Shown here: one piece after another, positions 1 to 9,360 of the stretch
Numbering within the stretch: the stretch's first letter is position 1
How the letters are laid out: the number at the start of each line of letters is the position of its first letter
DNA from: an uncultured Bacteroidia bacterium
GTDB taxonomy: Bacteria > Bacteroidota > Bacteroidia > Bacteroidales > UBA932
NCBI GenBank assembly: GCA_902785575.1
Contig: CACZZF010000001.1
Location: 186,001-250,000, forward strand
Direction: 5' to 3'
DNA: 64,000 bases
The notes under the pieces: model-generated
What the model saw: the letters and a program-made list of their open reading frames with translations, nothing else
What the model was told of the DNA's origin: nothing
Database searches by the model: none
Program-made: the position numbers and the translations under genes

Positions 1-264
1 ATCCGGATGCTTCCTAAGCATCTTCTCCGCAAGCTGGATAAGCCAATCCATACCACCGGAAGCCTGCAGGACTCCAGCGCATGTGACCGCGGCGATGATT
101 ATGTAAATGACGTCGGTGGGCGGCGTACCGGGCTTCATTCCGAAGCCGAAAACCAAAATAGCCAGGCCGATTCCAGAGATCGCGCCGAGCGCTAAGCTAC
201 CATATCTCGAGCCGACATAGAGGGCGGCGAGAACTATCAGCAGCTGAATGATCATTAATGCCAT
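1..264 (-). CDS. Anaerobic C4-dicarboxylate transporter DcuA/DcuB, N-terminal part (cut by window edge)
   Basis: The first 88 codons read on the minus strand, running off the left edge. The protein begins with a hydrophobic helix (residues 2-15, IQLLIVLAALYVG), then SRYGSLALG, a second membrane helix, GMKPGTPPTDV and a third helix, ending near LAEKMLRKHP. This order is the conserved N-terminus of the Dcu family, inner-membrane antiporters that exchange fumarate, malate or aspartate for succinate during anaerobic growth. The ATG at 264 is chosen because it starts the conserved helix; a second in-frame ATG lies 9 nt downstream. It follows the lipoprotein gene at 297-1409 by 32 nt on the same strand. 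DcuA and DcuB cannot be told apart from this fragment. Confidence 0.82.
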   Translation of the reverse strand, partial: MALMIIQLLIVLAALYVGSRYGSLALGAISGIGLAILVFGFGMKPGTPPTDVIYIIIAAVTCAGVLQASGGMDWLIQLAEKMLRKHPD

Positions 265-296
265 GTAGTGTTATTATTTTATGTGGTTGAGAAGGG

Positions 297-1409
297 CTAT
301 TTCAGTTTTGAGGAGAGGAAGGCCCTGAGCTCTTTCTCAGAAGAGACAGTCGTCGGGTTGAGTTCCCCATTCTCGATAAAGAAGGCAACGGGCAATTCAC
401 CTGAGACATTGTACGTGTAGATGACAGTGCTGGCAGCTCCGAACCCGTCGCAAACATTGACCCAAGGAAGGTTCTGGGACTTGACGGCACTTGCCCAGAC
501 TCCCTTGTCAGTGTCCAGGGAGATTGAATATATCTCCAGGCCTTTGGGATGGAAGGTCTTGTAAATCGGAAGGAGAACGTCCTGGTTGAACATCTTCTGC
601 GCGGCGTCAGCGGCTTGCCAGAAATAAACCATGATTATTTTCGAGTCCAAATCACTGATTTTCACTTTCTTCCCGTCGATGGAAGGCATCTCCACATCAG
701 GGTAACCCGCCTCACCAGCGGTGCTCAGCTTCTGATTGATAGACAGGACAGTGAACCTCCTGTCAGTCTCACTACCAAGGGCGGCCACATACTTGGAATC
801 CGGATACACCTTGGCAAGTGAATCATGAACCGTCCTGAAGTGTATAGCGTCTGTCGATTGGCTGAACACAGGGAAATCATCATTGATCTTCTGGTACAGG
901 ACCGGAATGGAAGTCAATGACTTGCAATTATCCATCACGTATTTGACCCTGGACCTGTAATACTCGACGTACTTCCTTGAAGCCGCTGGACTGTCACCCG
1001 CGTCTACAGAGGTAGAGAAATCTTTCATGAACGCGGCGAAGTCATCCTCAACCGACTTCAATTTGGCGCTTTCCTCAGATCCTTCGACAGTGTAGTTTCC
1101 ATTAAGATCTGAAGTCACTTTGACCTTGTCACCCTTCTGGAGAAGGAGGGAAGCGACTTTGGTGTCATCATGGAAGATATACACGAATTCAGGCTGACCC
1201 TGAGCGACATCGATCTTATATGAGAAAGAACCGTCGGAGCCTGTCTTGACAGTGTCAAGCACGTTGAAGGTGCTTCCGGCAAGCTTGGTGAAAACAACCT
1301 TTGAATCAGGAGCGCCTGAAAGGACTCCGTCCACACGGACTTTATCAGAACACGAAGAAGCGGCCGCCAGAATGGTCGCCGCCGCTAATATAAAACTATA
1401 ATTTCTCAT
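297..1409 (-). CDS. Lipoprotein with DUF4369-like and TlpA/thioredoxin-like domains, active-site cysteines absent
   Basis: 370 residues with a lipoprotein signal ending at Cys20 (preceded by AASS). Residues about 22-110 look like the DUF4369 beta domain that precedes TlpA/AhpC-type thioredoxin domains in Bacteroidota; residues about 235-368 look like the thioredoxin domain itself. The position that normally holds WCxxC reads FWQAADAAQ (263-271), with no cysteine, so a dithiol redox reaction is unlikely and a binding or scaffold role is inferred. The start overlaps the end of the HIT gene by 14 nt, which suggests translational coupling. Family assignment is by pattern only. Confidence 0.72.
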   Translation of the reverse strand: MRNYSFILAAATILAAASSCSDKVRVDGVLSGAPDSKVVFTKLAGSTFNVLDTVKTGSDGSFSYKIDVAQGQPEFVYIFHDDTKVASLLLQKGDKVKVTSDLNGNYTVEGSEESAKLKSVEDDFAAFMKDFSTSVDAGDSPAASRKYVEYYRSRVKYVMDNCKSLTSIPVLYQKINDDFPVFSQSTDAIHFRTVHDSLAKVYPDSKYVAALGSETDRRFTVLSINQKLSTAGEAGYPDVEMPSIDGKKVKISDLDSKIIMVYFWQAADAAQKMFNQDVLLPIYKTFHPKGLEIYSISLDTDKGVWASAVKSQNLPWVNVCDGFGAASTVIYTYNVSGELPVAFFIENGELNPTTVSSEKELRAFLSSKLK

Positions 1410-1800
1410 ATTCCTGGAATATTCTTTCGGCTATCGCCTTGTTCTCCTCCGGGGAGAGGTGGAGCTTCTCTTTCCGGAAATCCATGTCCGCCTCCGTCTG
1501 GAGAGGCACGAGATGGATGTGGGTGTGGGGAACCTCCATCCCCAGGACAGCCACTCCGACCCTCTGGCATGGGATGGCCGCCTTGATCGCGAGAGCTACC
1601 TTGCGGGCGAAAGCCCACAGCCCCTCATAAGTGGCAGGATCAAGATTGAAGATATAGTCGTCCTCAACCTTTCTGGGAATCACAAGGGTGTGGCCGGGAG
1701 CCATCGGATTGATGTCGAGGAAAGCGTAGAAATCCTCGCTCTCAGCAACCTTGAATGAAGGGATCTCCCCCGCGGCGATCTTTGAGAAAATAGTAGCCAT
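1396..1800 (-). CDS. HIT family hydrolase
   Basis: 134 residues starting MATIFSKIAAGEIPS, the usual N-terminus of the Hint branch of histidine-triad proteins. The triad motif HTHIHL is at residues 92-97. These cytosolic enzymes cleave nucleoside phosphoramidates or related AMP esters; the substrate here is unknown. An upstream in-frame start at 1821 would add seven residues not seen in the family and would run into greA, so 1800 is preferred. It lies 4 nt after the greA stop and its own end overlaps the next gene by 14 nt, so greA, HIT and the lipoprotein gene probably share a transcript. Confidence 0.9.
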   Translation of the reverse strand: MATIFSKIAAGEIPSFKVAESEDFYAFLDINPMAPGHTLVIPRKVEDDYIFNLDPATYEGLWAFARKVALAIKAAIPCQRVGVAVLGMEVPHTHIHLVPLQTEADMDFRKEKLHLSPEENKAIAERIFQEYEKL

Positions 1801-1804
1801 AGCC

Positions 1805-2275
1805 TTAAATGGTAATGTCAAGAATCTTGAACCTGATCACGCCTGAAGGCACCGTAGCCTCAACGATATCTCCCTTGGAATGGCCTAGGAGGGCACGGGC
1901 GATGGGCGTGGTCGCGGCGAGTTTTCCATGGGCGAAATCAGCCTCGGTCTCTCCTACGATGGTAAACTCCATGACACTCTTCATGGTCAGGTTCTCAACC
2001 TTGACCTTGTTCAACATCTGCACCTTGTCGGTACTGACCTGGGACTCGTCGATGACCTTGGCGTTAGCCACCAAATCTTTAAGTTTGGCTATTCTTACCT
2101 CGAGCAGGCCCTGCGCCTCACGGGCAGCGTCGTACTCAGCATTCTCGGAGAGGTCACCCTTCTCCCTGGCCTCCGCGATCGCCGCAGAGATGACGGGACG
2201 CTGGGCGAGAGCCTCGGCGAGATCCTTTTTCAATTTGTCTAACCCTTCCTGGGTCATGTAATGTATATCTGCCAT
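1805..2275 (-). CDS. greA: Transcription elongation factor GreA
   Basis: 156 residues, the family size. The N-terminal half (about 1-75) is the coiled coil that enters the RNA polymerase secondary channel, including YMTQEGLDKLKKDL and the acidic region near GDLSENAEYDAA that rescues backtracked polymerase; the C-terminal half is the FKBP-like domain ending with TVPSGVIRFKILDI. The ATG at 2275 gives MADIHYMTQEG, which matches the family; a longer frame to 2353 would cross the promoter. A full Bacteroidota promoter lies at 2351-2381, leaving a leader of about 70 nt. Confidence 0.95.
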   Translation of the reverse strand: MADIHYMTQEGLDKLKKDLAEALAQRPVISAAIAEAREKGDLSENAEYDAAREAQGLLEVRIAKLKDLVANAKVIDESQVSTDKVQMLNKVKVENLTMKSVMEFTIVGETEADFAHGKLAATTPIARALLGHSKGDIVEATVPSGVIRFKILDITI

Positions 2276-2350
2276 AATACTTGGTTTATTCTCTTCACAT
2301 AAACTGAACGGAGTTCCGCCCTTGCTTGGCAGAACCCTGTTCGTCAATTG

Positions 2351-2381
2351 CAAATGTAATCAAAAAGCCCGTAAAATCAAA
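2351..2381 (-). promoter_or_regulatory. greA promoter (-33 TTTG, -7 TACATTTG)
   Basis: Read on the minus strand, TTTG (2381-2378) is followed by a 19-nt spacer and TACATTTG (2358-2351), matching the Bacteroidota consensus TTTG-N19/21-TAnnTTTG. It points towards greA, whose ATG is at 2275. Confidence 0.7.
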
Positions 2382-2387
2382 TCTTTT

Positions 2388-2939
2388 TCACTTCCCCCCG
2401 TAAATCGAGTATAACGTTTTGTCAAGAAGCATCTCTTTTCCTTTGGTGGATGCGGGATCTCCTGCCAGGATAGGCCTGAAATCCTTCCCTAAAAGGAAAC
2501 AATGGCTGTCACGATTCTTCGGGATTGAAGGGTTGGCGGCGCCAAACGAGCCATCTTCGTCAATGAATATGTCAAAGGGGAAAGAGCGGTGCGCGACATC
2601 CGCGGCGATCGTTTCCCGAGTCTCAGCATTCGGCCATATTATACCCACCACTTCGAAATCCGGATACAGTGAACCAAGAGAAGTGTATTTGGAATACTGG
2701 GGCATACGATTAAGATGACAGGTTGAGCATTGAAGCGAGTCCACATAGATGACCAACCGCACCGCCGGGACATTCAGATCAGGATGTTTCTCCTGGCTGC
2801 CTTCAATCCTCAAGAGGTCGGAAGGAAAAACTATCTCACTGGACATGAACTTTTTCATGACCTTTCCCTCATGAGAGGAACACCCCGCGGCAAAGAGCGC
2901 CACAAGGCAGAACAATGATGCTATCAAGCTCTTTTTCAT
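2388..2939 (-). CDS. Small thioredoxin-like lipoprotein with CSTC motif
   Basis: 183 residues. A lipoprotein signal ends at Cys20 (FAAGC). After a linker, residues about 60-175 resemble a thioredoxin fold: a beta strand RLVIYVDSLQ leads into Cys71-Ser-Thr-Cys74, then FEVVGIIWPN, and later FPFDIFIDEDGSF as in peroxiredoxin-like folds. Proteins of this kind are common and uncharacterised in Bacteroidota; a periplasmic redox or metallochaperone role is only a guess. It lies between ribF (stop 59 nt upstream) and the greA promoter region. The segment 2940-2998 holds a weak -7-like TATCTTTA and nothing else recognised. Confidence 0.65.
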   Translation of the reverse strand: MKKSLIASLFCLVALFAAGCSSHEGKVMKKFMSSEIVFPSDLLRIEGSQEKHPDLNVPAVRLVIYVDSLQCSTCHLNRMPQYSKYTSLGSLYPDFEVVGIIWPNAETRETIAADVAHRSFPFDIFIDEDGSFGAANPSIPKNRDSHCFLLGKDFRPILAGDPASTKGKEMLLDKTLYSIYGGK

Positions 2940-2998
2940 TATCCGACTTGCTTTATACGAAATGTAAAGATAGCAAATAAAACAATCCCATTGAACAT

Positions 2999-3877
2999 TT
3001 AACCTTCAAGGCAGGCCTGGCGGTCAAGAACCAATTGAGCTTTAAGGGATTCCAGAGAATCAAACCGCCTCTCTTCACGAATCTTCCGCAGGAATGTCAC
3101 CCTTAAATCAAGCCCGTAGATGTCCTCATCGAAATCAAAGATATTCGTCTCGACAGTCCGGTCGCTGCCAGCGTTGACTGTAGGCCTGGTCCCGATATTG
3201 CACATCCCTTTGAATACTCGTCCAAGAGACTCGACCTCAACGAAATAGACGCCATTCCCAGGTAAGAGCTTAAGCGGCTCGTAGAGCCTCATGTTCGCCG
3301 TCGGGAAACCAATAGTCCGTCCGAGGTGATTCCCGGCCACAACCACTCCCAACAAGGAATAATTGTATCCGAGCATCTCCGCGGCGGTCTCCACATCTCC
3401 GCACGAGACAGCCTCCCGGATCTTGGTGGAGCTGATCACTTTGCCTCCAGGAACTGACAGGCGATCTGTCCTTATAACATCAAGTCCCACACTTTCAGCT
3501 ATTTCCCCAATCTCATCAGGGCCAAGCAGGTCGCTTCCAATCCTGTTGTCATAGCCAATAAGTATGGCCTTGCCGCCGAAACGGCCTTTGACATATTCCT
3601 CAAGATACGCTTTGGTCGTCAAACGGCTGAAGGCCCTGGTGAAAGGCAATACCTCAACCTTGTCCACCCCGATGGACGAGATCAGCTCTTTCTTCTCAGA
3701 CAAGGATGTCAGCAATCTGAGATTCCTGGCGTCATCCTGCAGCACGTTGCGGGGATGGGGCCAGAAGGTCACCACGACACTGCCTTCTCCCCTTTCCTTC
3801 GCGGAGGAGACAAGTCTCTCAAGCACAAGACGGTGCCCAAGATGGACACCGTCGAAAAAACCGGTCGCTACAACCAT
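2999..3877 (-). CDS. ribF: Bifunctional riboflavin kinase / FAD synthetase RibF
   Basis: 292 residues. The N-terminal nucleotidyltransferase (about 1-165) carries GFFDGVHLGH (6-15) and later SSTKIREAV; the C-terminal flavokinase domain (about 170-290) carries GRTIGFPTAN, GVYFVEVE and NIGTRPT. Together they phosphorylate riboflavin to FMN and adenylylate it to FAD in the cytosol. The start is compact, lacking the 12-15 residues that often precede the first motif; no better start is available because the frame opens inside the end of the upstream gene, which it overlaps by 10 nt. Being downstream of the glycogen genes looks like co-transcription rather than shared function. Confidence 0.93.
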   Translation of the reverse strand: MVVATGFFDGVHLGHRLVLERLVSSAKERGEGSVVVTFWPHPRNVLQDDARNLRLLTSLSEKKELISSIGVDKVEVLPFTRAFSRLTTKAYLEEYVKGRFGGKAILIGYDNRIGSDLLGPDEIGEIAESVGLDVIRTDRLSVPGGKVISSTKIREAVSCGDVETAAEMLGYNYSLLGVVVAGNHLGRTIGFPTANMRLYEPLKLLPGNGVYFVEVESLGRVFKGMCNIGTRPTVNAGSDRTVETNIFDFDEDIYGLDLRVTFLRKIREERRFDSLESLKAQLVLDRQACLEG

Positions 3878-6800
3878 TTCACCAGCTCAAAGTCCTGACG
3901 ATGAGGCATCAGAGGGTTCTTGGCGTACATCCTCGTAGCCACCTGGTACATACCAGTCTTGTCCGGTACTATAGCTGTCTGGTACTTGGCCACACCATCG
4001 TTGAACTCAACCACCTGGCATTCGTAACGCTCCTGGATGTGAAGCTTATGCTTGCGATCGATCGACGCGAAGATCACTTCAACCCCGATGTCCTCAGGAG
4101 CGAGATCGCCAATGTTCAGAACTACCTCAACCTTAAGGCTGTTATGCATCGAAAGATTGTAGGAGGCATCAGGCTGAGTCTGGGAAATCACCTCAATGTT
4201 CTTCCACTGGCGACGAACCATCTTCTTCCAAGCGGAGATCTTCCTGGCAAGGCGGAAGTCATCGGATATGACCTCTTCAGCCCTCTTGGCTTGAGGGATA
4301 TAATACTGGTTGCAATAGTCAGTCAGCATCCTGTTGGTGGTGAAGTTGCTGGCCACCTGGGCTATTGTGTTCTTGATATAGCCAACCCACTTGGGTGAAA
4401 GCCCGAGGGCGGGATCCACATCATAATAAGCGGGCGCGATCTCGTTTTCAAGAATCGTGTAGATAGTAGCGGAATCAAGCTCATCCTGATAGCCCTGGTC
4501 ATCATAGGCCCTCTCCTGAGGAAGCGCCCAACCGGCACCTTCCTTATAGCCTTCAACCCACCAGCCGTCAAGCACCGAGAAATGCATGACACCGTTCATA
4601 GAAGCCTTCTCGCCTGAAGTACCGGAGGCCTCCTGGGGACGAGTGGGGTTATTCATCCACACATCCACACCCTGGACAAGACGTTTCGCGAGACGGATGT
4701 CGTATCCGGGAACGAAGACGATCTTTCCGAGGAAACGATCCTGCTTGGAAATCTCCACAATCCTCTTAATAAGGTCCTGTCCAGCCTTATCGGCAGGATG
4801 GGCCTTGCCAGCGAAGAGGAACTGCACGGGATGCTCAGGATCGTTGACTATCGCGTCGAGACGATCGAGGTCGGTGAAGAGAAGGGTTCCTCTCTTATAT
4901 GTCGCGAACCTGCGGGCGAAACCGATAGTGAGCACATCGTCCCTCAGATTCTCCTTTATGGCGACAATCTGACTCGGGGAATAGTGGTTGCAAAGAGTGG
5001 AATCGGATATTATCTCCTTGACCACCTTTATCAGTCTCTCTTTCAAGATCTTCCGGGTGTTCCAAATCTCTTCGTCATCAACCTTGTAGATCCCGTCGAA
5101 GCAAGACTTGTCATAGTGGTGGGTCTTGAACTCCGGACCAAAGACCTTGGCATGGATCTTCTGCCACTCGGCCGCCGCCCAAGTCGGGTAATGCACACCA
5201 TTCGTGACATAGCTGATGAACAACTCCTCGGGGAGATAGCCAGGGTACATCCTGTTGAATATTCCCTTGCTGACCTCACCATGAAGCCAGGACACGCCAT
5301 TGACATTCTGTGAGAGGCTGGAGGCCAGGAAGCTCATACTGAACTTCTCATTCTGGTCAGAGCCGTTCGGCTTACCCAGAGACATCATAGTCTCCCAGTC
5401 GACCTTGAGGCGCTGAGGATAGTGGCCGATATACTTCCTGAGAAGGCCTTCGTCAAAGGAGTCGTGGCCAGCGGGAACAGGAGTGTGGGTAGTGAACAAA
5501 GAGGACGCTTTGACCACCTCGACAGCCTCACCGAAGTCCAGGTTATCTTCCTGGATATATTCACGGAGTCTCTCCAAACCGGTGAATGCGGCATGGCCCT
5601 CATTGCAATGATAGATCTGAGGATTGATACCCAGATTCCTGAGGGCTCTGATACCTCCGACTCCGAGAAGCAGCTCCTGCTTCAGACGGTTCTCCCAGTC
5701 GCCACCATAGAGATAGTAGGTAACCTGGCGGTCCTCAGGGATATTGGCCTCATAATCAGTGTCAAGCAGATAGAGATCCGTACGGCCGACAGCCACTTTC
5801 CAAATCCTTGCGGTGATATTCCTTCCAGGGAAAGCCACACTTGTGGTCATCCAGTTGCCATTCTGGTCCAAGACCGGTTCGGCGGGAATCTTTGTGAAGT
5901 CCTGCGCGTCGTACTGGGCCACCTGCTCCCCCTGTCCCGTAAGAACCTGGGTGAAATAACCGTACCTGTAAAGGAAGCCGACAGCAACAAGGTTGACATT
6001 CATGTCGCTGGTTTCCTTGAGATAGTCTCCCGCGAGAATACCAAGACCTCCCGAATAAATCTTGAGGGAAGTGTCAAGACCGTATTCCATGCAGAAATAC
6101 GCTATCGAAGGATCTTTCCTCTCAGCCTTAAGGGCCATATAGGAGTTGAACTCGTCCATGACGGCCTTGTAGCTCTTCAGGAAGGCCTCGTTTTTGGCGA
6201 GGGAATTGAACCTCTTGATACTCACTATGTCAAGAAGGGCCATCGGGTTGTGGCTGGTGTTGTGCCAGACCACAGAGTCGATGGATTTGAAGAGAGCCTT
6301 GGCGCTCTCGTTCCAGCACCACCAGAGGTTCTTGGAAAGGGTCTCGAGCCCGGAAAGAGCCTCAGGGAGATGGCGAGTGACCATCACGCTCTTCCATTGG
6401 GGGGCATTGATTTCTATCTTGTCGTATGCCATTGGTTTATCTTTGTTAAGATCGTCGGGGAAAGCCCCTTGTGAGGCTATGACCTTGCCCAAGGCCACTG
6501 AATATGCCTCTTTATAATACTGTATCTGGTTCTCCCAGAGGGCGATAGTGGAGACATCTTTAGCTGACTCCATGTACTTTTTCCTGCCTTCGGCATCCAG
6601 GGAGGCTATCTCCTTTACCCTGGCCACGACACCGTCCACCACTTCGAAGTAATTGGAGTCGTTCCTGTCCAGGACTGTGATGCCGGGATGCTCTTTGCCA
6701 TAATGGCTCCTGACCCACATTCCGAAGCCGGAAAGGCTTGTGGTCAAAGAAGGGATCCTGAATGCGAGACTTTCCAGAGGAGTATATCCCCAAGGCTCAT

Positions 6801-8109
6801 AATATGACGGGAACAGAGTCAGGTCAAGTCCGACGAGAAGGTCATAATACTTCTTGCCGAACACTCCGTCGTTACCGTTGAGATAGGAAGGGATGAAATA
6901 GACCTTTACACGGCTTCCCTTAGCGTTGTTGAACCCTAATTCCCTGAAACGGCGGGTGATCACGTCTGACCAAGGATCCATCAGATAATGGGAAACCTGG
7001 GTCGTGTAATCCTGAGACCCGTTGCCAGAAAGTTTCGCCACCAGATCCTTGTCAGCCCCATTGTGACCGGACGGAATCATGATGAAGGCCTGGATGTCCC
7101 TGCCGGCGGGATCGGTGTCGGATAGCTTTTTCAAAGCGTCGATGAACACGTCGATTCCCTTGTTGCGGTACTCGTACCTTCCACCGATTCCAATTAGGAT
7201 GGCGTCCTTCGAGACCTCCTCTCCGGACATGGCGGTGGCGACTTCGATGAGCCTCTGGCGGGCGCCCTTGCGCTTCTCGATAAAGAGCTCGTCAGTGGCG
7301 GGGGTTATGCTGTTCTCGAAACCGTTAGGAGTGACAACATCGACCTCACGGCCGAGGAAGCGCTCACATTCCTTCGCGGTAATCTCACTCACCGTGGTGA
7401 AAGCGTCAGCGTTCTGGGCGGAAATCTTCTCAATCGAATGACGAGCGATAACCCCAAACTGGGCCGCTTTCTGGTCTCCATCGTAGAGCTGCATCGAGTC
7501 ATACAACGGAAGGTTGTTCCCGGCCAGGCAACGTCCGACAACGGTGGCGTGGGTTGTGAAAACAGTCGCTACAGGGATCTTGGTGTCCTTCAGGTAGAGA
7601 AGGCCCGATCCGGTCTGCCACTCGTGGAACTGAGCCACGACCTTGTCGGCGACAGTGAGGTTGAACTTGTAAAAACTCTCGATGACATGACCTGCGGCAT
7701 AGCCGAACAGGACGTTCTCCTTGTAATCCCAGTTACCTGTGAGAGAATCGACTCCGAAACGTTTCCAGTACTCGGTCAGGATGTCATTTTGCCTGGTGAG
7801 ATACTGTTTGAAATCCACGAGTATCGCTATGGGACGGCCAGGGACATTCCAATGTCCGAGCCTCACTCTGAGTCCCTCAGAGGCGGCCTGGGCTTTCCAT
7901 AGGCTGTAAAGGTGGTTGTCTTCGATGAAATCGGGATTACTCTCAGTGTCCATCCAGACATCCGGTCCGATCAGGATGTGGTGTTTGTGGAGTTGGCTTT
8001 TAAGGTAAAGCGACTTTGTCGCGATGACCGTATATATTCCTCCTACCTTGTTGCAGACTTCCCAGCTGACTTCGAACAAGTAGTCCGGATTGATCAGTTC
8101 TTTTGCCAT
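3868..8109 (-). CDS. Glycogen synthase (GT3-like) fused to alpha-glucan phosphorylase (GT35)
   Basis: 1413 residues joining two opposing activities. Residues about 1-560 resemble eukaryotic-type GT3 glycogen synthase, beginning YLFEVSWEVCNKVGG and containing the E-x7-E motif in SYYEPWGYTPLE; GT3 enzymes elongate glycogen from UDP-glucose. Residues about 570-1413 are a GT35 phosphorylase of the Thermotoga-like type, with STGGLGILAGD-like substrate motifs (YSGGLGILAGD), the phosphate region and the pyridoxal-phosphate site EASGTSGEK, Lys1168. It is the last enzyme of the glycogen run, directly after GH57 with no gap (stop of one next to start of the other). Such fusions are known in Bacteroidota. 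No frameshift or missing catalytic motif is apparent. Confidence 0.93.
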   Translation of the reverse strand: MAKELINPDYLFEVSWEVCNKVGGIYTVIATKSLYLKSQLHKHHILIGPDVWMDTESNPDFIEDNHLYSLWKAQAASEGLRVRLGHWNVPGRPIAILVDFKQYLTRQNDILTEYWKRFGVDSLTGNWDYKENVLFGYAAGHVIESFYKFNLTVADKVVAQFHEWQTGSGLLYLKDTKIPVATVFTTHATVVGRCLAGNNLPLYDSMQLYDGDQKAAQFGVIARHSIEKISAQNADAFTTVSEITAKECERFLGREVDVVTPNGFENSITPATDELFIEKRKGARQRLIEVATAMSGEEVSKDAILIGIGGRYEYRNKGIDVFIDALKKLSDTDPAGRDIQAFIMIPSGHNGADKDLVAKLSGNGSQDYTTQVSHYLMDPWSDVITRRFRELGFNNAKGSRVKVYFIPSYLNGNDGVFGKKYYDLLVGLDLTLFPSYYEPWGYTPLESLAFRIPSLTTSLSGFGMWVRSHYGKEHPGITVLDRNDSNYFEVVDGVVARVKEIASLDAEGRKKYMESAKDVSTIALWENQIQYYKEAYSVALGKVIASQGAFPDDLNKDKPMAYDKIEINAPQWKSVMVTRHLPEALSGLETLSKNLWWCWNESAKALFKSIDSVVWHNTSHNPMALLDIVSIKRFNSLAKNEAFLKSYKAVMDEFNSYMALKAERKDPSIAYFCMEYGLDTSLKIYSGGLGILAGDYLKETSDMNVNLVAVGFLYRYGYFTQVLTGQGEQVAQYDAQDFTKIPAEPVLDQNGNWMTTSVAFPGRNITARIWKVAVGRTDLYLLDTDYEANIPEDRQVTYYLYGGDWENRLKQELLLGVGGIRALRNLGINPQIYHCNEGHAAFTGLERLREYIQEDNLDFGEAVEVVKASSLFTTHTPVPAGHDSFDEGLLRKYIGHYPQRLKVDWETMMSLGKPNGSDQNEKFSMSFLASSLSQNVNGVSWLHGEVSKGIFNRMYPGYLPEELFISYVTNGVHYPTWAAAEWQKIHAKVFGPEFKTHHYDKSCFDGIYKVDDEEIWNTRKILKERLIKVVKEIISDSTLCNHYSPSQIVAIKENLRDDVLTIGFARRFATYKRGTLLFTDLDRLDAIVNDPEHPVQFLFAGKAHPADKAGQDLIKRIVEISKQDRFLGKIVFVPGYDIRLAKRLVQGVDVWMNNPTRPQEASGTSGEKASMNGVMHFSVLDGWWVEGYKEGAGWALPQERAYDDQGYQDELDSATIYTILENEIAPAYYDVDPALGLSPKWVGYIKNTIAQVASNFTTNRMLTDYCNQYYIPQAKRAEEVISDDFRLARKISAWKKMVRRQWKNIEVISQTQPDASYNLSMHNSLKVEVVLNIGDLAPEDIGVEVIFASIDRKHKLHIQERYECQVVEFNDGVAKYQTAIVPDKTGMYQVATRMYAKNPLMPHRQDFELVKWL

Positions 8110-9354
8110 TTACTTCTTTTTCTTTTTAGCGGGTTTGACCTCTTCCGCGGCAGGGGCCTGCCCGAAAGTGGCGACTGCGTCATCAATCCTGATGATGAAG
8201 TCGCTCAGGGCGTTCATGTAATTGATGAACGCCTCGTAAGGTGTGTTGTAAGGGTTGAAATAACTGTGCACTTCCCCATCGGAGAAGAACTTGGTGCTCA
8301 TGTAGTAGAGATGGTCGCTCTCCTGAAGGTGGCCGAAGTCCTCCCAAAGGACGGCGTTGTTGAGGAGGGCGAGCTTCTCGGACTGCTCATAGAGCTTGTT
8401 GAAGGCATCCTGCTGGAGCTCGTTTCCGAGCCATGCGGTGACATCCCTCTCCTCATCAGCCCATGAGATCGGATCCGGAACCTCGATCTCGCCTACGCTC
8501 TGATGCTTGCGGGCGCAAAGGGTAGGGGTAGTGAACTCAAGAGATCCGTCCGCCAGGACTACTCCGGGAAGGGCCTTCATGAAATCGAATATTCCGGAAG
8601 CCTCCTTCTGATGCTCACCGAAGGTCTCATAGTCCATAAACAGGTTGATGACTTCACCATCCGCTGCTTTCATCCATGAGAGGAACTTGTCCGCGGTAAG
8701 AGGCCAATCTTTCCATCCCTGGTCAGAGAAGCGGAAAGCGATGTCGTCGCTCAACTGGTAGTTGCGAAGCAGAAGCTTGAGACCCGGCTGGACAGGATTG
8801 GAATAAACGAAATCCGGGCTCTTCCATCCGAGGATGTGGCGGGCGCCCTCAGTCAACATGGTCTTGAATCCCATTCCATAGACCTGCTTGCCGATGCCAT
8901 CGGAATATATCAACTCGGTATTTCTGAAAGCCTTGGGAGTGACTCCGAAATGATCCTCGATAGCTTTGACATGCTTTTCCACCTGGTGCTTGAACTCACC
9001 CTCATTGGCGAGGGAGGCAAGAGAGTGGTAATATGTCTCAGCGAGGAACTCCACCTGACCGGTATCGGCCAACTCCTTGAAACTCCTCACCACCTCAGGC
9101 TCATACCTGTCGAACTGCTCAAGAGCGGAACCAGTGATCGAGAAGGTGACTTTGAAATCCTTCCCATACTTCTTGATAAGATCCAGAAGCAATTGGTTCA
9201 TCGGAAGATAGCACTTCTGGGCAATCCTATGAAGGATGGTCCTGTCCGTGAAATCATCATAGTAATGGGAGTCCTTGCCGATATCAAAGAAACGGTACAA
9301 TCTCAACCTGGTGGGCTGATGGACTTGGAAATATAGACATATACTCTTTTTCAT
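8110..9354 (-). CDS. GH57 family glycoside hydrolase (alpha-amylase or 4-alpha-glucanotransferase type)
   Basis: 414 residues. GH57 motifs are in order: VHQP (11-14), the nucleophile region FRNTELIYSD with Glu147, and the acid/base region MDYETFGEH with Asp241. No signal peptide, so it acts on cytosolic alpha-glucan. Family members are amylases, 4-alpha-glucanotransferases or branching enzymes; with a separate GH13 branching enzyme next door, amylase or maltodextrin processing is favoured. The last residues form a lysine-rich tail (KPAKKKKK) outside the catalytic domain. It sits 6 nt after the GT4 gene and abuts the synthase-phosphorylase gene. Confidence 0.9.
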   Translation of the reverse strand: MKKSICLYFQVHQPTRLRLYRFFDIGKDSHYYDDFTDRTILHRIAQKCYLPMNQLLLDLIKKYGKDFKVTFSITGSALEQFDRYEPEVVRSFKELADTGQVEFLAETYYHSLASLANEGEFKHQVEKHVKAIEDHFGVTPKAFRNTELIYSDGIGKQVYGMGFKTMLTEGARHILGWKSPDFVYSNPVQPGLKLLLRNYQLSDDIAFRFSDQGWKDWPLTADKFLSWMKAADGEVINLFMDYETFGEHQKEASGIFDFMKALPGVVLADGSLEFTTPTLCARKHQSVGEIEVPDPISWADEERDVTAWLGNELQQDAFNKLYEQSEKLALLNNAVLWEDFGHLQESDHLYYMSTKFFSDGEVHSYFNPYNTPYEAFINYMNALSDFIIRIDDAVATFGQAPAAEEVKPAKKKKK

Positions 9355-9360
9355 GGCTGA

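Noticed and set aside
5422..6474. Open frame of 350 codons on the plus strand
   Set aside because: Antisense to the phosphorylase half of the fusion gene; composition is that of a shadow frame.
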